Shown in pieces: positions 38,727 through 52,200 of a stretch of DNA of 64,000 nucleotides (position 1 is its first letter; every line of letters begins with the position of its first letter). The notes under the pieces were generated by a model. It ran no database searches. It was not told where the DNA came from and saw nothing but the letters and a program-made list of their open reading frames with translations. The position numbers were made by a program, and so were the translations under genes. This DNA is from Mansonella perstans (Eukaryota; Nematoda; Chromadorea; Rhabditida; Onchocercidae): the NCBI GenBank assembly GCA_037074765.1, contig JBAMDO010000032.1, positions 62,001 through 126,000 on the forward strand, written 5' to 3'.

Positions 38727-40019
38727 ATATTCATTCAATTGTTACTGAGAGATTGTCTTGCTTTAACATAAAAAAAGTGCTTAATGAAATTTTTGTTTGG
38801 TTAGTAATGAAATTATGGAGTGCAGCCGAAATCTAAATACTAATGAATGTTGTATATTGTTTTCACAATGTTTTAAACACATTGTTTATTTACTTATGGA
38901 CTCTCATTTGGTTAAACCAATGCTTTTTTTTTTGATTCATCACATTCCCGAGAAAAGCATATTTTTTAAAATAGTTGTCGCATTGAATGAATGATTTGTT
39001 TAGAATTTAGAAGTATTTTATTCGGGTCGAAGAGTGATATTAGACTGTTTCGTTTATAAGCTTTTTATTACATTTCAAATACAATTATCAGTATGTTGCT
39101 TCAATATTTTAAGAAACTATGGTATATGGGAATTTGAGTAAAAGAAATTGTAGCGGAACTAATAGCAGAACGAAAAACTTTGTGATTTTCATAAAGTTAT
39201 CAAGAGGCTGTCAATGAAATACAATTTTAAAAAAAGAAATTAATTGAAACAATTAACAACAACATTTTAATGATTTCTAACTTTCGAGTGGATTATGATT
39301 GCTCGATTACTATTTGTCATTATGAGTACGGGAATAAATCTTCCCTTTGTAGAAAGTTTCCTTCCAGATGTTAATTTCCATAGTCACAGGGATTTCATCT
39401 TAAGAAGATTTTTAATTACACACTAATGGGGAAGTCCTAATCTATCTCAGTTTTATTTTTGGAATTTAAATAAATCGTCGAAATTTGGAAATATTTATTT
39501 TTGACATTATCTCTTCATCGTAGATATATTGTGTTGTTTTCGGAAATTTGGTCGAAATTCTTTGTCTTACGGTACAAAGTACAAAGTATACCACTTTTAA
39601 CATTGGGTGTGCATCATCTGAGTACTGCAAGACAGTTTTAGTTTAAAGTGTTATAACAATTGAGATTGCGGTATGAGGAGTCTGATCAGTTTATTTAGTT
39701 TCAGGATTTCTCGGACTGATGAGCATCTGGTAACTTAAATGTCAAATGACCTTGCAGTTTAGTTAGCAGTAAAGTTTTACACGTTACTTAGATATTATGA
39801 GTGAAGTTGCTTAGTTTTGATCTATATAGATTCGAATAAGAACAATTAAATGTGATTGTGTTTTTTACATTCTGAAATTTGAATGAGTTCACTTAAAAGA
39901 GATATAAGAAAATGTTATGTAGCATATGGGTTATCTTACCATAATTTTTATGTTTTACCATTTTGATATTTTGATGTTTAATTTTTTTGATCTGTTCAAT
40001 TGCTAACTTTTTTGAGACT
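38727..40019. other. Intergenic gap between CDC16 and thiolase
   Basis: About 1.3 kb of AT-rich sequence with only short, unsupported frames. An AATAAA occurs near 39332, far from the CDC16 stop. No gene seen. Confidence 0.5.
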
Positions 40020-40024
40020 TGCAG
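40020..40024 (+). promoter_or_regulatory. Probable trans-splice acceptor of the thiolase gene
   Basis: GACTTGCAG ends at 40024, 13 bases before the ATG at 40038, with no upstream exon found. This fits spliced-leader addition. Confidence 0.45.
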
Positions 40025-40037
40025 AATTAAAAAGCAA

Positions 40038-43000
40038 ATGTCCCGTTATTTGTCATTTGTAAATCCTGAGGGTATATGTCGAGTTGGATCACTGTGCACG
40101 ATATCATGTTGTTACTCGAGCACAACAACATCTGCAACATTCGGAAAAACGTTTTCAAAACCTGATCGACCAAATATCGTTTTCATAGATGCGGTACGTA
40201 CGCCATTTCTGCAATCAAGGACAACGTTCAAAAACTTGATGGCTATCGATTTGCAGCGAGCAGCACTTTTAGGTATTGCTTTCTTCCATTGTTTTTCTTC
40301 CAATCAAAGGAAAGCCATAGTCATATTCTGGGAAAAATTTATTTACTGCTATTTGATATGAAATGAAATAAATTTCAAAAAAGTGTCACTTGTTTATTTA
40401 TTTTATATTCTCAAGAAAAATATCCCGAATTATTTCAGGATGTTGAGTAGTCTTCAGAGAGCTATTTTAGCCATTTCATGTTATGGATGCGAAAAAGATA
40501 ATCATATGTGGCAGTAAAAAAGGATTCTTCAATCTGAAAGTATTTTGTATTTTGTAAAAACCTTATTAACTGCAGCATTAGTGGACCGGACGAAAGTGAA
40601 AATGCAAGAAGTGGGACACATTGTTTGTGGTACTGTGATACAGGAATCTAAAACAAGTAATGTGGCTCGAGAAGCTGCATTAACGGCTGGTTTTTCTAAA
40701 AAGGTATGATTAATGAGGTCTATTGAAAAATTGAAAAAGTTTCCCTCTTTTCTCCAACTATATTGTTTTGTCGTAGATTCCAGCTCTTTTTACTTCGCCT
40801 CTGCTTCTTTTTTCTTCCAAAAAAGTTAAAGTGTTTCGACGCTGTTGCTATGTTTTTCCTTATTTAAGGTTTAATAAACTTGATTTTTGATAAATTTAGA
40901 TACCAGCGCATACGGTTACATTGGCTTGTATTTCATCAAATGTTGCAATAACTGATGTCATGAATATGCTCATGACAGGTTACTGTAATGCGGGTATAGC
41001 TGGTGGGGTTGAATTTCTATCCGACATCCCAATCCGATATAATCGAAAAGTGCGTTTTCTTTTCTTGTTTTTGTAAGCCACATTTTTTTTTTTACTTGTA
41101 AGTTTGCATGTTTAATCCAGAACATGAGTCATTTTTGAAGCAATTTTTTATCTTATTTAAGGAAATTTTTCCAAATAAACCTTACTTGTTTTTTAGGCAC
41201 GCTCAGCAATGCTTTCTCTAGATAGAGCAAAGAATCTTTCTGATAAGTTGACAGCAATAAGAAAAATAGCAGTAAATTTCTTCTCACCAGAATTACCTGC
41301 TGTTGCTGAGTTTACAACTGGTGAAACAATGGGACATAGTGGTGATCGACTGGCGGCTGCATTTGGCGTGTCTAGACGGTTATTAATTGTATTCTAGTCA
41401 AGATAATTAAAAATTTAAATTGTCTACTTAATTAAAGTACGAATAAATTCTCATTTTTTATGGCGATTCTGTATTAAAGATTGATAAGATCTGTAAGTGG
41501 CTATTTTAAATAAAGTTGTTTGATGGTTATTTGATGCATAAGAATTAAATCGACATTATAATCAGCGTCAGAATAACCATACCTAAATGACTTAGCTTTT
41601 GAGATATTTGTCTATTTCCTTATCCTGAATTTTTAGTGAACAAGATGAATTTGCAATTCGTTCACATATGCTTGCTGATCGTGCCTCGAAAGAGAACCTT
41701 CTGTCCGATATCATTCCAGTTTTTGTACCTGGCAGTAAGCCTATTGTTGTTCGAAAAGACAATGGTATCCGTGTTTCGACAATAGAAAAATTATCACAAC
41801 TAAAGCCAGCTTTCATAAAATCTCATGGAACAGTTACTGCTGGTAGGTTTCTCTAGTGAATTTAAAAAGTGTCAAAGTTAGAGAGATCTAGAATTGGACA
41901 GCAGATAAATTCTGTTAACTACAGTTAATGGATAAAAGATAAAAGTTTCCTGATGCTCTCCATGTTTTTTCTGGAGTAATCCAAGATCAGAAAATTTAAG
42001 CTGTAATCGGACAAATGCATAATTTGGATCACAAATGTCAGAGAGCGTACTTTTTTTTTCGGTGCTTGAGTTAATTTTTACATATGATGTATTATCACAG
42101 ATTTTTTCTTCATAATTTCTTCTTATCGCCGTAATTTATAGAAAGGACCAATTAATATTTGGCTTGCATTCGTTTTTTGCCATAAATTTTATTAATTTCA
42201 TTTTTATGGCCAAAAGTTCAAAGTGCTACAAACAGCGAAAAAGTAGTCAACACTTTTCCATGAATCTTACATCGATACATTACGGTTTAGGCAATTCTTC
42301 ATTTCTGACAGATGGCTCATCTGCTTCGCTAATAATGACAGAAGATTATGCGTTAAAGAAAGGTTACAAACCGAAAGCTTATTTGAGAGATTTCCAGTAT
42401 GTAGCACAAGATCCAAGTGACCAACTTCTTCTCTCACCTGCCTATGCGATCCCGAAGCTGTTGGATAAGGTGCCATTTTGATTTTGCGTCTTTTGTACTC
42501 ATGACATTTTCACTGAGTTTTACTTTCTTTTTTTATGTAAATATGCATTCAGGTTGGACTAACACTGAAAGATATTGATGTCTTTGAAATTCATGAAGCT
42601 TTTGCTGGGCAAATTCTAGCTAATTTGAATGCCATGGATTCGGATTATTTTTGTAAGGTATTGTTTCCCTGTATTTAATTTTTGGTTTTTTTTACCGTCT
42701 TTTTTCAGGTGCTTAATTCCCTACTTCTTTATTTCACTGAAAGAATTTTTCAGGAAATGTTGAAACGACCAACAAAATACGGACGTATACCGGAGGAGAA
42801 ACTGAATACCTGGGGTGGAAGTCTTTCACTTGGACATCCATTTGGTGCAACAGGTGTACGATTGGTGTCTCATGCAGTTAATCGACTGCAACACGAACAA
42901 AGCATTATTTTTTATTCTTTTTCCAAAATTCGACCTGAATAAATTGCAAATTATAGAAAATCAAAATAACCAAAGCTTGATTGGAAATTTGACTGAAAGA

Positions 43001-43376
43001 GTTTGGTTGCCTGCAAATTTCTTCCAGGAATTCTTCCTGAAGCTAAATTTGATGCTTAATTGCATCGCTGCGGAATAAAACTCTTCTAAGAATTGAGCTG
43101 TTGGGGTAAAATTATACGAAACAACACTTTCATATCATATTTAAATGAATATGAATGTTTTTAACTAAACTGATTGAAAATTATCTGGAAGAAGATGATT
43201 CAGTTCACTAAAATAATGAACAAGACTAATTAAAGATAGATTTCAATCTTATACATTGCAGCACGTAAATTCGTCAGTTTTTTTTTATTACAGAACATCT
43301 GGGCATTGTAGCTGCGTGTGCCGCAGGTGGACATGGAATCGCTATGCTCATCGAAAATTATTCGAAATCGAAATAG
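40038..43376 (+). CDS. Mitochondrial trifunctional enzyme beta subunit (long-chain 3-ketoacyl-CoA thiolase), 9 exons
   Basis: It catalyses the last step of long-chain beta-oxidation, cleaving 3-ketoacyl-CoA with CoA to acetyl-CoA, in complex with the alpha subunit at the inner mitochondrial membrane. Exons: 40038-40272, 40576-40703, 40900-41049, 41197-41378, 41637-41842, 42291-42469, 42553-42657, 42754-42901, 43294-43376. In phase; 471 residues against 474 in human HADHB. The N-terminus is Ser/Cys/Lys/Arg-rich with few acids, suiting a mitochondrial presequence. Active-site parts are all present: nucleophile Cys in TLACISSN, His in FEIHEAFAG, His in LGHPFGATG, and the second Cys in VAACAAGG. 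Collinear family segments include [34 protein letters not shown] and [13 protein letters not shown]. The last intron needs a GC donor (42902). HADHB orthology is clear; I give no worm symbol because I am less sure of its current name. Confidence 0.94.
42902..42907 (+). promoter_or_regulatory. GC-AG intron donor in thiolase gene (weak context)
   Basis: Exon 8 contains no GT between the GHPFGATG motif and its in-frame stop at 42940-42942. A donor CAAA|GCATTA after 42901 joins to AA CAT at 43294 and gives [20 protein letters not shown], the same length as human HADHB across the junction. Without this splice the protein lacks the second catalytic Cys. Confidence 0.6.
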
Positions 43377-43446
43377 TTTATTATTCAATTAGTAACAGAT
43401 TAGCTGCTCGTGATTTCACCAATGTGAATGGTTTGTGCTAAATTTC

Positions 43447-43452
43447 AATAAA
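43447..43452 (+). terminator. AATAAA polyadenylation signal of the thiolase gene
   Basis: AATAAA 71 bases past the TAG stop at 43374-43376, a typical nematode 3' UTR length. Confidence 0.6.
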
Positions 43453-44424
43453 TTTGTCCAATTTAAAAATTTGTCGATATTTTGTCTTACGATCCGTCCG
43501 TTTCTTCCATTAAAATAGTTTTTTTTTTTTTTTGCATGCGCACTATATTTGAATTTTTTCACTGGAAATTTTTCTCAAATTTTTTGTCTAGCAGATTGAT
43601 TGATTTATATTAAATTTCCTATAAATTAATGGAAGTTAGCTGTGCGTTAACTATTAAATGTTTAGCTTATTTTGATTGAGCAGTGCCCTAGCTAAGACTG
43701 AGATCAAGCTGTAATGACTACCTTTGTAGCATTAAAGTAACGTGAGCTGGGGCCTTACTCATTTGAAATTCGATACTCATTTGAAATTCGATTTCTGTTT
43801 TTTGAAATGAAGATTATATACAGATGATATTAGCAAAATGTTGGTTGTATTTGTACATAGAGGTGTTGGATGCGATGATTTTACCAATATATGAACTGTG
43901 ATAAGATTATCAATAAAACTTGGAGAAGACGTGAATGTGTCATTTGATCATGCAAACGCAATGATTTGATTGCATTTTGTTGACTGTATAGCTCATTTTC
44001 AGGAAGTCGCATTTTTGAACAATACAAAAAGGGAACTGATGACTTATCCAGATTAACTATGGTAATTTACTGTTGCAATAAATATCTTGTCAATTGAGAA
44101 AATGATAATTCAAACAAACATTGTAAGTTGGTTCTGAAAATGATGGAAATGACAGTGGATCAGAACTGTTACCTATTATGTAAGAGGCTTCGAGATAAGC
44201 AGGAATCATCGAGAGTATGCTTCTGCTTTTCACCTTGCTCTGAGAAGTAGGAAATTAAACCTATAATTTGCGTGGACTTCTCCGCAATGCTTCCCCAATT
44301 CAGTGTTTCTTTTTGTTACCTGGAAATAGCCATGAAGATAAAGAAATTATTTAATAAAGGAAAACTTTCCTCCTTATTATCATTCTCATCCGGAATCCAT
44401 CTGGACACAAATGAAATTGAAGAG

Positions 44425-44444
44425 GTAGAGAGAGAGAGAGAGAG
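44425..44444. repeat. (GA)n microsatellite
   Basis: A pure run of about nine AG units inside a chance open frame. Confidence 0.8.
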
Positions 44445-47400
44445 CCTAACCATAATGGCCTTGAGGCCGGTCCAACGAAAGCAGATGGCTCTGAAAAAAA
44501 TCAATTGTTGGTTACTGGTGTACCGAGAGACACTCAGACCAATACATTCGCCATTCGTTCAAGCCTAAAAGCTTATTAGATTGCTCATTCTGTTATATTT
44601 GGCTGATCCTGGTCATTTTATTCAACAAGCTGACCCAAAAAAGAAAAGCAAGTTTGTAAAATTATGTAATGACATAGCCTTTATCTTCCTTCAAATTTTT
44701 TTTGAAATTCCTAATTTGGTTATTTTAGTGATATTTTTATCATAGCATTTTTTGCATGAAAATAGATAGTATGCCGTGTGATTAAATTCGACAATTATTC
44801 GCATTTTAATTTTTGATTTAACATGTGAAATTAGTAAAAACAAACGGCAGAAACCTGTTAAGGCTGAATTTCATCCGTAGTTCCTTGCTATATTTTTCTA
44901 AAAAAAAAAAAAATCCCATTGCAAATATTTCTTACATTATACTTCTATGGTAATTTATGAGTTGGAATGGCGAATTTCAAGAAAATTTATCAAAGCTATG
45001 TTATTGTGTTGAATTATTTTTGTTGAATTAGCTGATCCATTATCACATTTCTATGATATATGATAACTTTGATAGAAGTTCATCTTCACATAATTTTCAA
45101 TGACTCAATTGACATTTGTATTTCTTATCAATGAGAATATATTAATTCTTATCCTTAAATAGATTTTTTTTCAAATTTCAATTGTTAGTGAATTTTCGAC
45201 TTTCATATTGCTATTTCTGATGACGAGATAATGAGTGTAAAAAGACAATTATACTCCTAAAAATGGATGTATGATAGAATATGTTGCACCGAACTAAAAT
45301 AATTCCTTTTGTCGAAAAAGCTAAAAAAGGCAAAAAGTTACCAAAATTTTATACTGCTTGTCGTTTAAAAATCTGAATGATTTGAATAAAAACTGTTTTT
45401 TTCCAAATAATACATCAATCGTTGTGACTCTCTTTTTAGTCGTATCCTTTGACAAAATACCCTCTTTAATCACTTAATTCTTCCTCTTCTTGTTCTTTTT
45501 CAACAATCTACGACATTATTTAAATACTTGTCATGCATTCTTAACTTTGTATTTCTCAGCCATTACTCATTATTCTTCTAATCGTTACTGTCACAAACTT
45601 TTATCATTACATAATTATCATTATAAGCAGGCAAAGAGATAACCAATACATAGCTTCTCTTTTGCTTCATTAATAAAGCCATAATAATTAATTAAATGAT
45701 TTGTGATGAAATTTCATTTAACATTTGCTCTAAATAAATTTATTCTATTTAATTCGTGATTTTTTTTTTTTTTGCTTTGGTTTTTTTTTTTTTTTTTTCA
45801 TTGCTTTCCTTCTTTGTCCTCTTTTTCTATTTGATGTTCCATCATCTATGTGACAAGTAAGTTGAATGAAATTTTATATTGGATTTTCATGTTTTACTGA
45901 AAATTTGACACTGAATAAGAATAGAAATACATAGAGGCACAGAGATTTATGTGTATGGCAGAATGGTGACGCAAAGTGAAAAAGGACATTGCTATGCTCT
46001 TTTGTTGTAATTAGAAATCAATGATATATTCATCTTATAAGCGTTAATTTTACTGAAATTAACGAAATTATAAAATTTTGGGTCAATGATTCGTACAACT
46101 ATCAATAATTGTTTGTGAATGATTTTATAAGCATTCTCAGATTTGCAAAAATAAATAGGGAAGTTAATGTTTCGTCAATTTTTCTCATGGCGTACAAAAA
46201 AATTAGTTATTTAAAAAAAAAAATGTTCATTATTTACGTACATAACAAAGAATACATCTCCTTCTGATTCAACATTTAGGTCAAAAAAAAAAAAGAAAAA
46301 TAAATTGCAAAAAGGAAAATGTTAAAATTCCGAATTATTCTGTCATAGTTATGAAGATAATTCATTTTATAAAAGTTAAAACAAACTTGTTTTAAAAAAA
46401 AATGTTCATTGACTTTTCTTCTACTATATCTCACTAGCGGTCTTCTATGCGAGAGATCAGAGAGAGGGAAATGAGAAGAAATGAGTGCATTCACAGAAAT
46501 TTCATTTCTATCGATGTTTTCTACTTCCGCAATGCAAACCCTGAATAGTAGCAGATGGCATTCGATGGGATTATCTCTTTATGAGCGTTTATTGCTAATT
46601 TTTGTTTGTTTGTTTGTTAGATATTTCTAATAATTTATTTATTTTCATCTTTAATTTTTGTAATTGTCGTGTATTTTGGTATTAAAATTTAAACAAAAGT
46701 TTAATTAATTATATTTGATGTCAACGTTCATTTACTTCCTATTTATAAATGAGTTATTTGTTATTTTGGATTACAATAAATTCTGTTGTTCGTTACGTTA
46801 GCATAGAAGGACTGAAGAAATTCTCATTGAAAAGTTACTCGCTTATCGATTCAAGACTTGAAAAATTAACAAAGAAATTATTACTTTTCCATTTTCATTT
46901 CCGCTTTTTGTTTTCTATGAAGCATCTGAAAACTATTACATGCTCAGAATTAAGTTGAAAAGTTCTTCACTGCATAAAATGTAATTTTTTTTCTTAGCTC
47001 GGATGTGTTGTTTGCAAGAGATATATTTTAGGTTTGTGAAGTGTAAGAAGCAACACAAACACTAGAAAGTTCAAGGCTCCTTTTCAAGTTAGTAAATAAG
47101 AAACTTTTGTGGAATTTGACATCACATTTGAGTGGAAGAAAGTGAAAGTAAGAGACCTGAAATGAGGCTCTCACTTATATTTTTGTAAGGAAATATGTTT
47201 TCTACCGAAATATGTACCATTTTGATTTTCATATATATCTTGCTTTTTACATCATTGACACAGTAGAATCAGTATTTGAACAGGAAGATTTGGAAGAAAT
47301 AAATTTTTGTGGATGGTCGTATGTAACTTCAATTCTAAACAACTTAGAATTGCGAATGTTGCATAAAAAGTAGAGACAATAGAACTTATTATAGTTTAAA

Positions 47401-48194
47401 GAGATGAGAAGTTGAATCGGTATTTACACAACAACCCTTTTGGTCAGTTCTGTCCTATAAAAGTTACTGCAAGTCACTTCAGCTCAAATCAGTGTTTAAG
47501 GGAGAAATAAAATCAGTTTAGTTTTCACATTGATAAAAGAAATGGGAAAATTAAATGAGTTATTGATTTGCAGAGTTTGCAGTGGAATTAATGGTAGTTT
47601 ATGCTTGGTAAATTGTTTAGAAGTCTTCCTAAAAAAGTATAGCGCATTAAAAAGAGCTTTGCTGAAATGTTACTCGTTCGTTTCCTTTCCTTTCGAAGAA
47701 TTACGGAAGATCTTATGAAGAGGCACAAATTTTCAGACACTGGGAGACCATATGAGGATGTAGTTCTCCATCAACTGTTTCATTCACTAATGGATTTGAA
47801 TTTTAAATTACTTTTCATACAAAACAAACTCATTTCAAATCTTGATGATTCCATGATTTGAAATGAGTTCAATAGGTATACTTCAATGAACGAAACACAT
47901 CCATCAAACCAATTTGAACTACCAATTCAAGTCCATTTTTTACTGGTTTTAAAACGCAATAATCTGTAATTTGTAAATAATTAATAGCTTTTGGCTTTCA
48001 AGTACTATAACACTAATATATAAGGGTGCAGTAATAAATGTAATAATTGTAGGTATTGAGCGATCAAAATGTTAAACATTGATTCTTATCATAATCAGTT
48101 ATTTCTTATTTATAATCTGATGATGACGAAAGATTAATGGAAAAGTTTTCATTTAAAAATTAACTTAATTGTTTTTTTGGAGCTAAAAAGCGAA

Positions 48195-48441
48195 TTCATT
48201 TATTTGTTCACCACAAATGTTTTTAACACCTAACAGTTAAATAAATACATTCATCTCTCCACTCTCCACGATATGCTTTGTGTAATTAAGACCCACTTTC
48301 CATCATACATCCCAAAAGTCAATTCAGTTATTTATTTACCATAAATGTTTTTAACACCTAATAAATTAAATAAATACATTCATCTCTCCACCCTTTATGA
48401 TATGCTTGGTGTAATTAAGACCCAGTTTCCATCATACATCC
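48195..48441. repeat. 128-base tandem duplication
   Basis: Two copies, 48195-48313 and 48323-48441, share AAATGTTTTTAACACCTAA, ATACATTCATCTCTCCAC and TTTCCATCATACATCC at a constant offset of 128 bases, with about ten differences. Non-coding. Confidence 0.85.
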
Positions 48442-49271
48442 TTGCTTCAGAAGTTTACTCTTCTACGAGAAACAGACTTCATAAAACATTGACGATTTAT
48501 CAATGAAATGGAAAGGAATACAACTTGATCATATCTACTCACAAATACCTATCAAACAATGCCTTTTATCTTTATGTTTATACTTTTTCCGGCAAATTTT
48601 TCATTTTTCTGGAATATTTTTCCCATTTTTCTCTCTTATTTTTCAGAATAAATTTCTTCTTTTGCTTTTTAGCAAATATAAATCCTTATTTTCTCGTTTT
48701 TCATTTTGTGCTATCAGAAAATACTTCCTTGCAAAGTTGTACTTAATTGCATTAAACAAAATCTTTGCTGTCATAGCGATGTACCTGCAAATGCATTATA
48801 TTACATTTTTAATTTCCATCAATATGCAATTTTCAGCGAATCACTCTTACGCTTTAATTCCATAGCCATAAATGCGAGATGAGAATAATCGTCTATGCAG
48901 ACTAGATACCGGTTCTGCTCGAATGAATCATTTTTGATCGATCGTTATGGAATCATTTTTTTTTTCAGACAGTTGTAAAATTGCGGAAAGCCACTTTGTT
49001 CACGTGTTTGACGAATTTTTTAAATCTAAAGAAAAATAACTGAAGAAATCCGTGCATTTCCTATATCACTGAAAAAGAATTATAGATTATAGTAACTATT
49101 TTCATTCTGCAGTAAAAAATGTATTATTATACCAGATCCTCTCGACGATGTCACTTTTCTGTTACGCTGTGATAGATGAATAGCATTAATGCATAGCTGA
49201 AATATTAAGTTTAATGAATTTTTTTTTTTTTTTCATATATATGGCATTATATAAATTGGAAGGACTAAACA

Positions 49272-52200
49272 ATGAGTTGGCTTGGTGAACTACTGGCACA
49301 GAACAGTTCCGATCCACGTGAACGTCTGGAACTTGGACAGCAACTATTATCACAATTACAAATTTCCAGACTTTCGTCTGATTCAGCACTGCTCAATGAT
49401 TTCTGCGATTTAGTGGTACAGTGGTTATCGGGCTCTAATTATAAGGTTAAAGAAATTACAATGGTTATCTAGTTAATTAAAAGATTCCACAGCACAGCGA
49501 TCTTGTAGTGACTGATGAAATAATCAGTTTTACTAATGCTAAAGAATTGTTTTCTATAAATTTCAAAATTAAAAATTCAGCAAATGCTCTTTTTTTTAGG
49601 TAGCCTTGCTTGCAGTAGAAATTATTGATGTAGCAATTGAAGTATCCGCGGATGTAATTTCACCATATTTATTGGATCGGGCTACTGCTCTGGTAGAACG
49701 CCTAGGTGATTCAAAACAGAGTGTACGTGAAGCTATGGTTCAACTTCTTGCTGCGCTCGCAAATGCGCCACATTGCAATCCTCAGGTAAAGTATATTTGG
49801 TCGGGGAGCAGTTCGTACTTGCTTTTGCTTGCAACTATTTTTAATCAGCACTTGAAACAGGTGTGATCGCTCGTAGATCATTTACTAATATTCTTTTTAT
49901 TCATTATACCATTATTATTTCATATTTACTACTGTTTGGTTGAAACTTCACATTCATTATAAATCACAGTCTTCCAAAAGTTCCCTGAAAGCGGCAGTAA
50001 TAAGGAAAGAATGTCTCTCAAGCAGACTGATATCAGCATTGATTTAATTAAGCATACCTACTAAATAAATAAAGGAATCAATTTTTTTAGTTAGATTTCA
50101 CTATCCACTAAGCTTTGTTTTTTTTAGCTTGCCAGATAATTTTTACTGAAACTGGATATTATTTGAACTGTTTCATAAGATTTATAGATATTGCAAATGC
50201 CTGATTTTGCTTGATCTGTCCAGTAAACTGATAAATGTGGTAGAAAATAAAATAACTGTAGTGTAAAGATTCAAATGATTCAAAGGCACATTTTCAGACC
50301 GTTCTCGAAAGGATATCATTTGGATTAACTCATCGTCAATGGTTAGTACGGATCGGTACCATGCATGTAATCAGAGTGGTACTCGAACATCAGTGAGTTT
50401 TGTTAAAGCTTTTCATTCGATTTATTTAAGCTTTGATAATTTAAGATTTAAAAATAAACCTTGTCATATTTCATGTAGCCCGAGTGTTTCTATAAATTGA
50501 CAAAGTATTTGATTTGTGTTCGTATCAGTTTCAGATTATAAGAACACGTCATCCATTTAAACGGTAATAATTAATGTATAGAGAAGGATTATAAAAAAAT
50601 TCAAAAGGAGAATTGACTGCCAATGTAATTTCCTAACAATGAAAGTAATGCATTGTAGAAGAGACATTCATACTTGCAGCTTTTGACGGATGTATTTTTA
50701 TAATGACATGTAGTTAGATAAGATTTAAAAATAAAATTTGTCAAATTTTATGCAACATGAGTATTTCTATAAACTGATAAGAAAGTATTTGATTATATTA
50801 GTATCAATTTCAGATCTGATAGCCCTTGACAAATAGAAAGATTGCTTCTCAAATTTTGAATTCCAGGAAGCGATTTGTAGAACCGCAGATACATCGGATG
50901 ATCCCATCTCTGTGCCACCTTACGGTTGATCCGAATATTGATGTGAGAGAAGCAGCGGCAAATACATTGATTGTTATCTTCTGGCATTTGGGTGAAAATG
51001 TCTTGTCAAGTATTCGGAAACGACAGCTGATACCAGAACCAAAGTAAGTGCTTCTAATACAGAAAGTTATACAATGCATCTTAGTCGAATAGTAGAACTA
51101 CAAGATACACCTGTTAGAAATAGCTGAACTTATCACGAAAATGAAAACTGTTATAAAAATAAATTACAGTAATATTGAGCTGTGATTACGTAAAATGGTT
51201 TAAGGTAGATAAGGCAAACATTAGCATTAAAATGAAGCTGATATAATTTTTAAGGGAAACATTAGTGTTAAAATGAAGCTGATGTAATTTTCAAGAAATT
51301 AAGAACAATATTAACATGATTAATTGGAGTCTAATACTTCTGCATCAGAACAATATTAAGTCTAACATTAATGTTCACTGCAGTTTCTCAAGTAGGGATT
51401 CCAAATTAGGCTCAGTCCACATCACATTTCTTGAATAAGGAAAGGTAAATTTTATCCAGAAAGATCTCTGCGTTATCTTTGGAAATGCCAGTGGTCATTT
51501 TTTTTGCGGGAAGGGCTACTTTATTTTTTCATCTTCCGATTACTTATAAATGATTTTCTAATTAAATGATTTTCTAAAAGCTTTTTTTCATCCACTGAGA
51601 ATTCAGATTTTTTTTAGAAATTGGCATTGTAGAAGCTACAACATTTTTTTCTGCTGATCCCCTGAAATGTTACGGAGAGAGAGAACAGTTCATTAATGAT
51701 TCAACTGGTCAAACTTTTCTCTCCTAAAAGACAGGCTCAGCACTAGCCTTAAATTTTAACTAAAGGGAAGATAAGAGGATGAAAACAGAATGAAATTCGA
51801 CCGATAACTTATGCTGTTTTCCTAAAGCTATCATGCGATGTTTAAAATAGAAGCGACATTGCCTATTGCTGTGAATGATTTCAACATTTCTCAAATGTTT
51901 TATGTTTATGAAACAGGAATTGAATGTTACTACGTAATAAGTAGCTAAGAGGTACTTTCTTGTGGTCAGTGTTGCAGGACTTTTTAGGGACTCCAACAAG
52001 TACACAATATTTAGTGGAATGAGCTTTCAATCTTTCGACAGTTTCTCTACCTTAAAAACTTAAAAAATTCAGATGTATTAATGCAAAATCTGCTTTTCAA
52101 AGTCAATTTTTTTTAATTAAATATCGCGTAAATATGAATGTGATTATGAAATAATGCAAAATAATATACAGTTGAAAGGATAGGTAGAAAGTTTCTGGAT

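Larger units (their letters stand above)
43377..49271. other. Large intergenic region between thiolase and CLASP
   Basis: About 5.9 kb. The thiolase polyadenylation signal is at 43447-43452. Open frames (44272-44568, 47530-47861, 48503-48865) are unsupported by domains or splicing. Structures seen: a 17-base duplicate at 43756-43791, a GA run at 44425-44444, T-runs near 45757-45798 and a 128-base tandem duplication at 48195-48441. The CLASP promoter should be near its right end. Confidence 0.5.

Noticed and set aside
44272..44568. 98-codon open frame with a charged middle
   Set aside because: The charged part is a GA repeat, there is no domain, and no flanking exon structure.
48503..48865. 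120-codon open frame rich in Phe and hydrophobic residues
   Set aside because: T-rich DNA gives such frames by chance; the apparent membrane segments have no family signature and no splice context.
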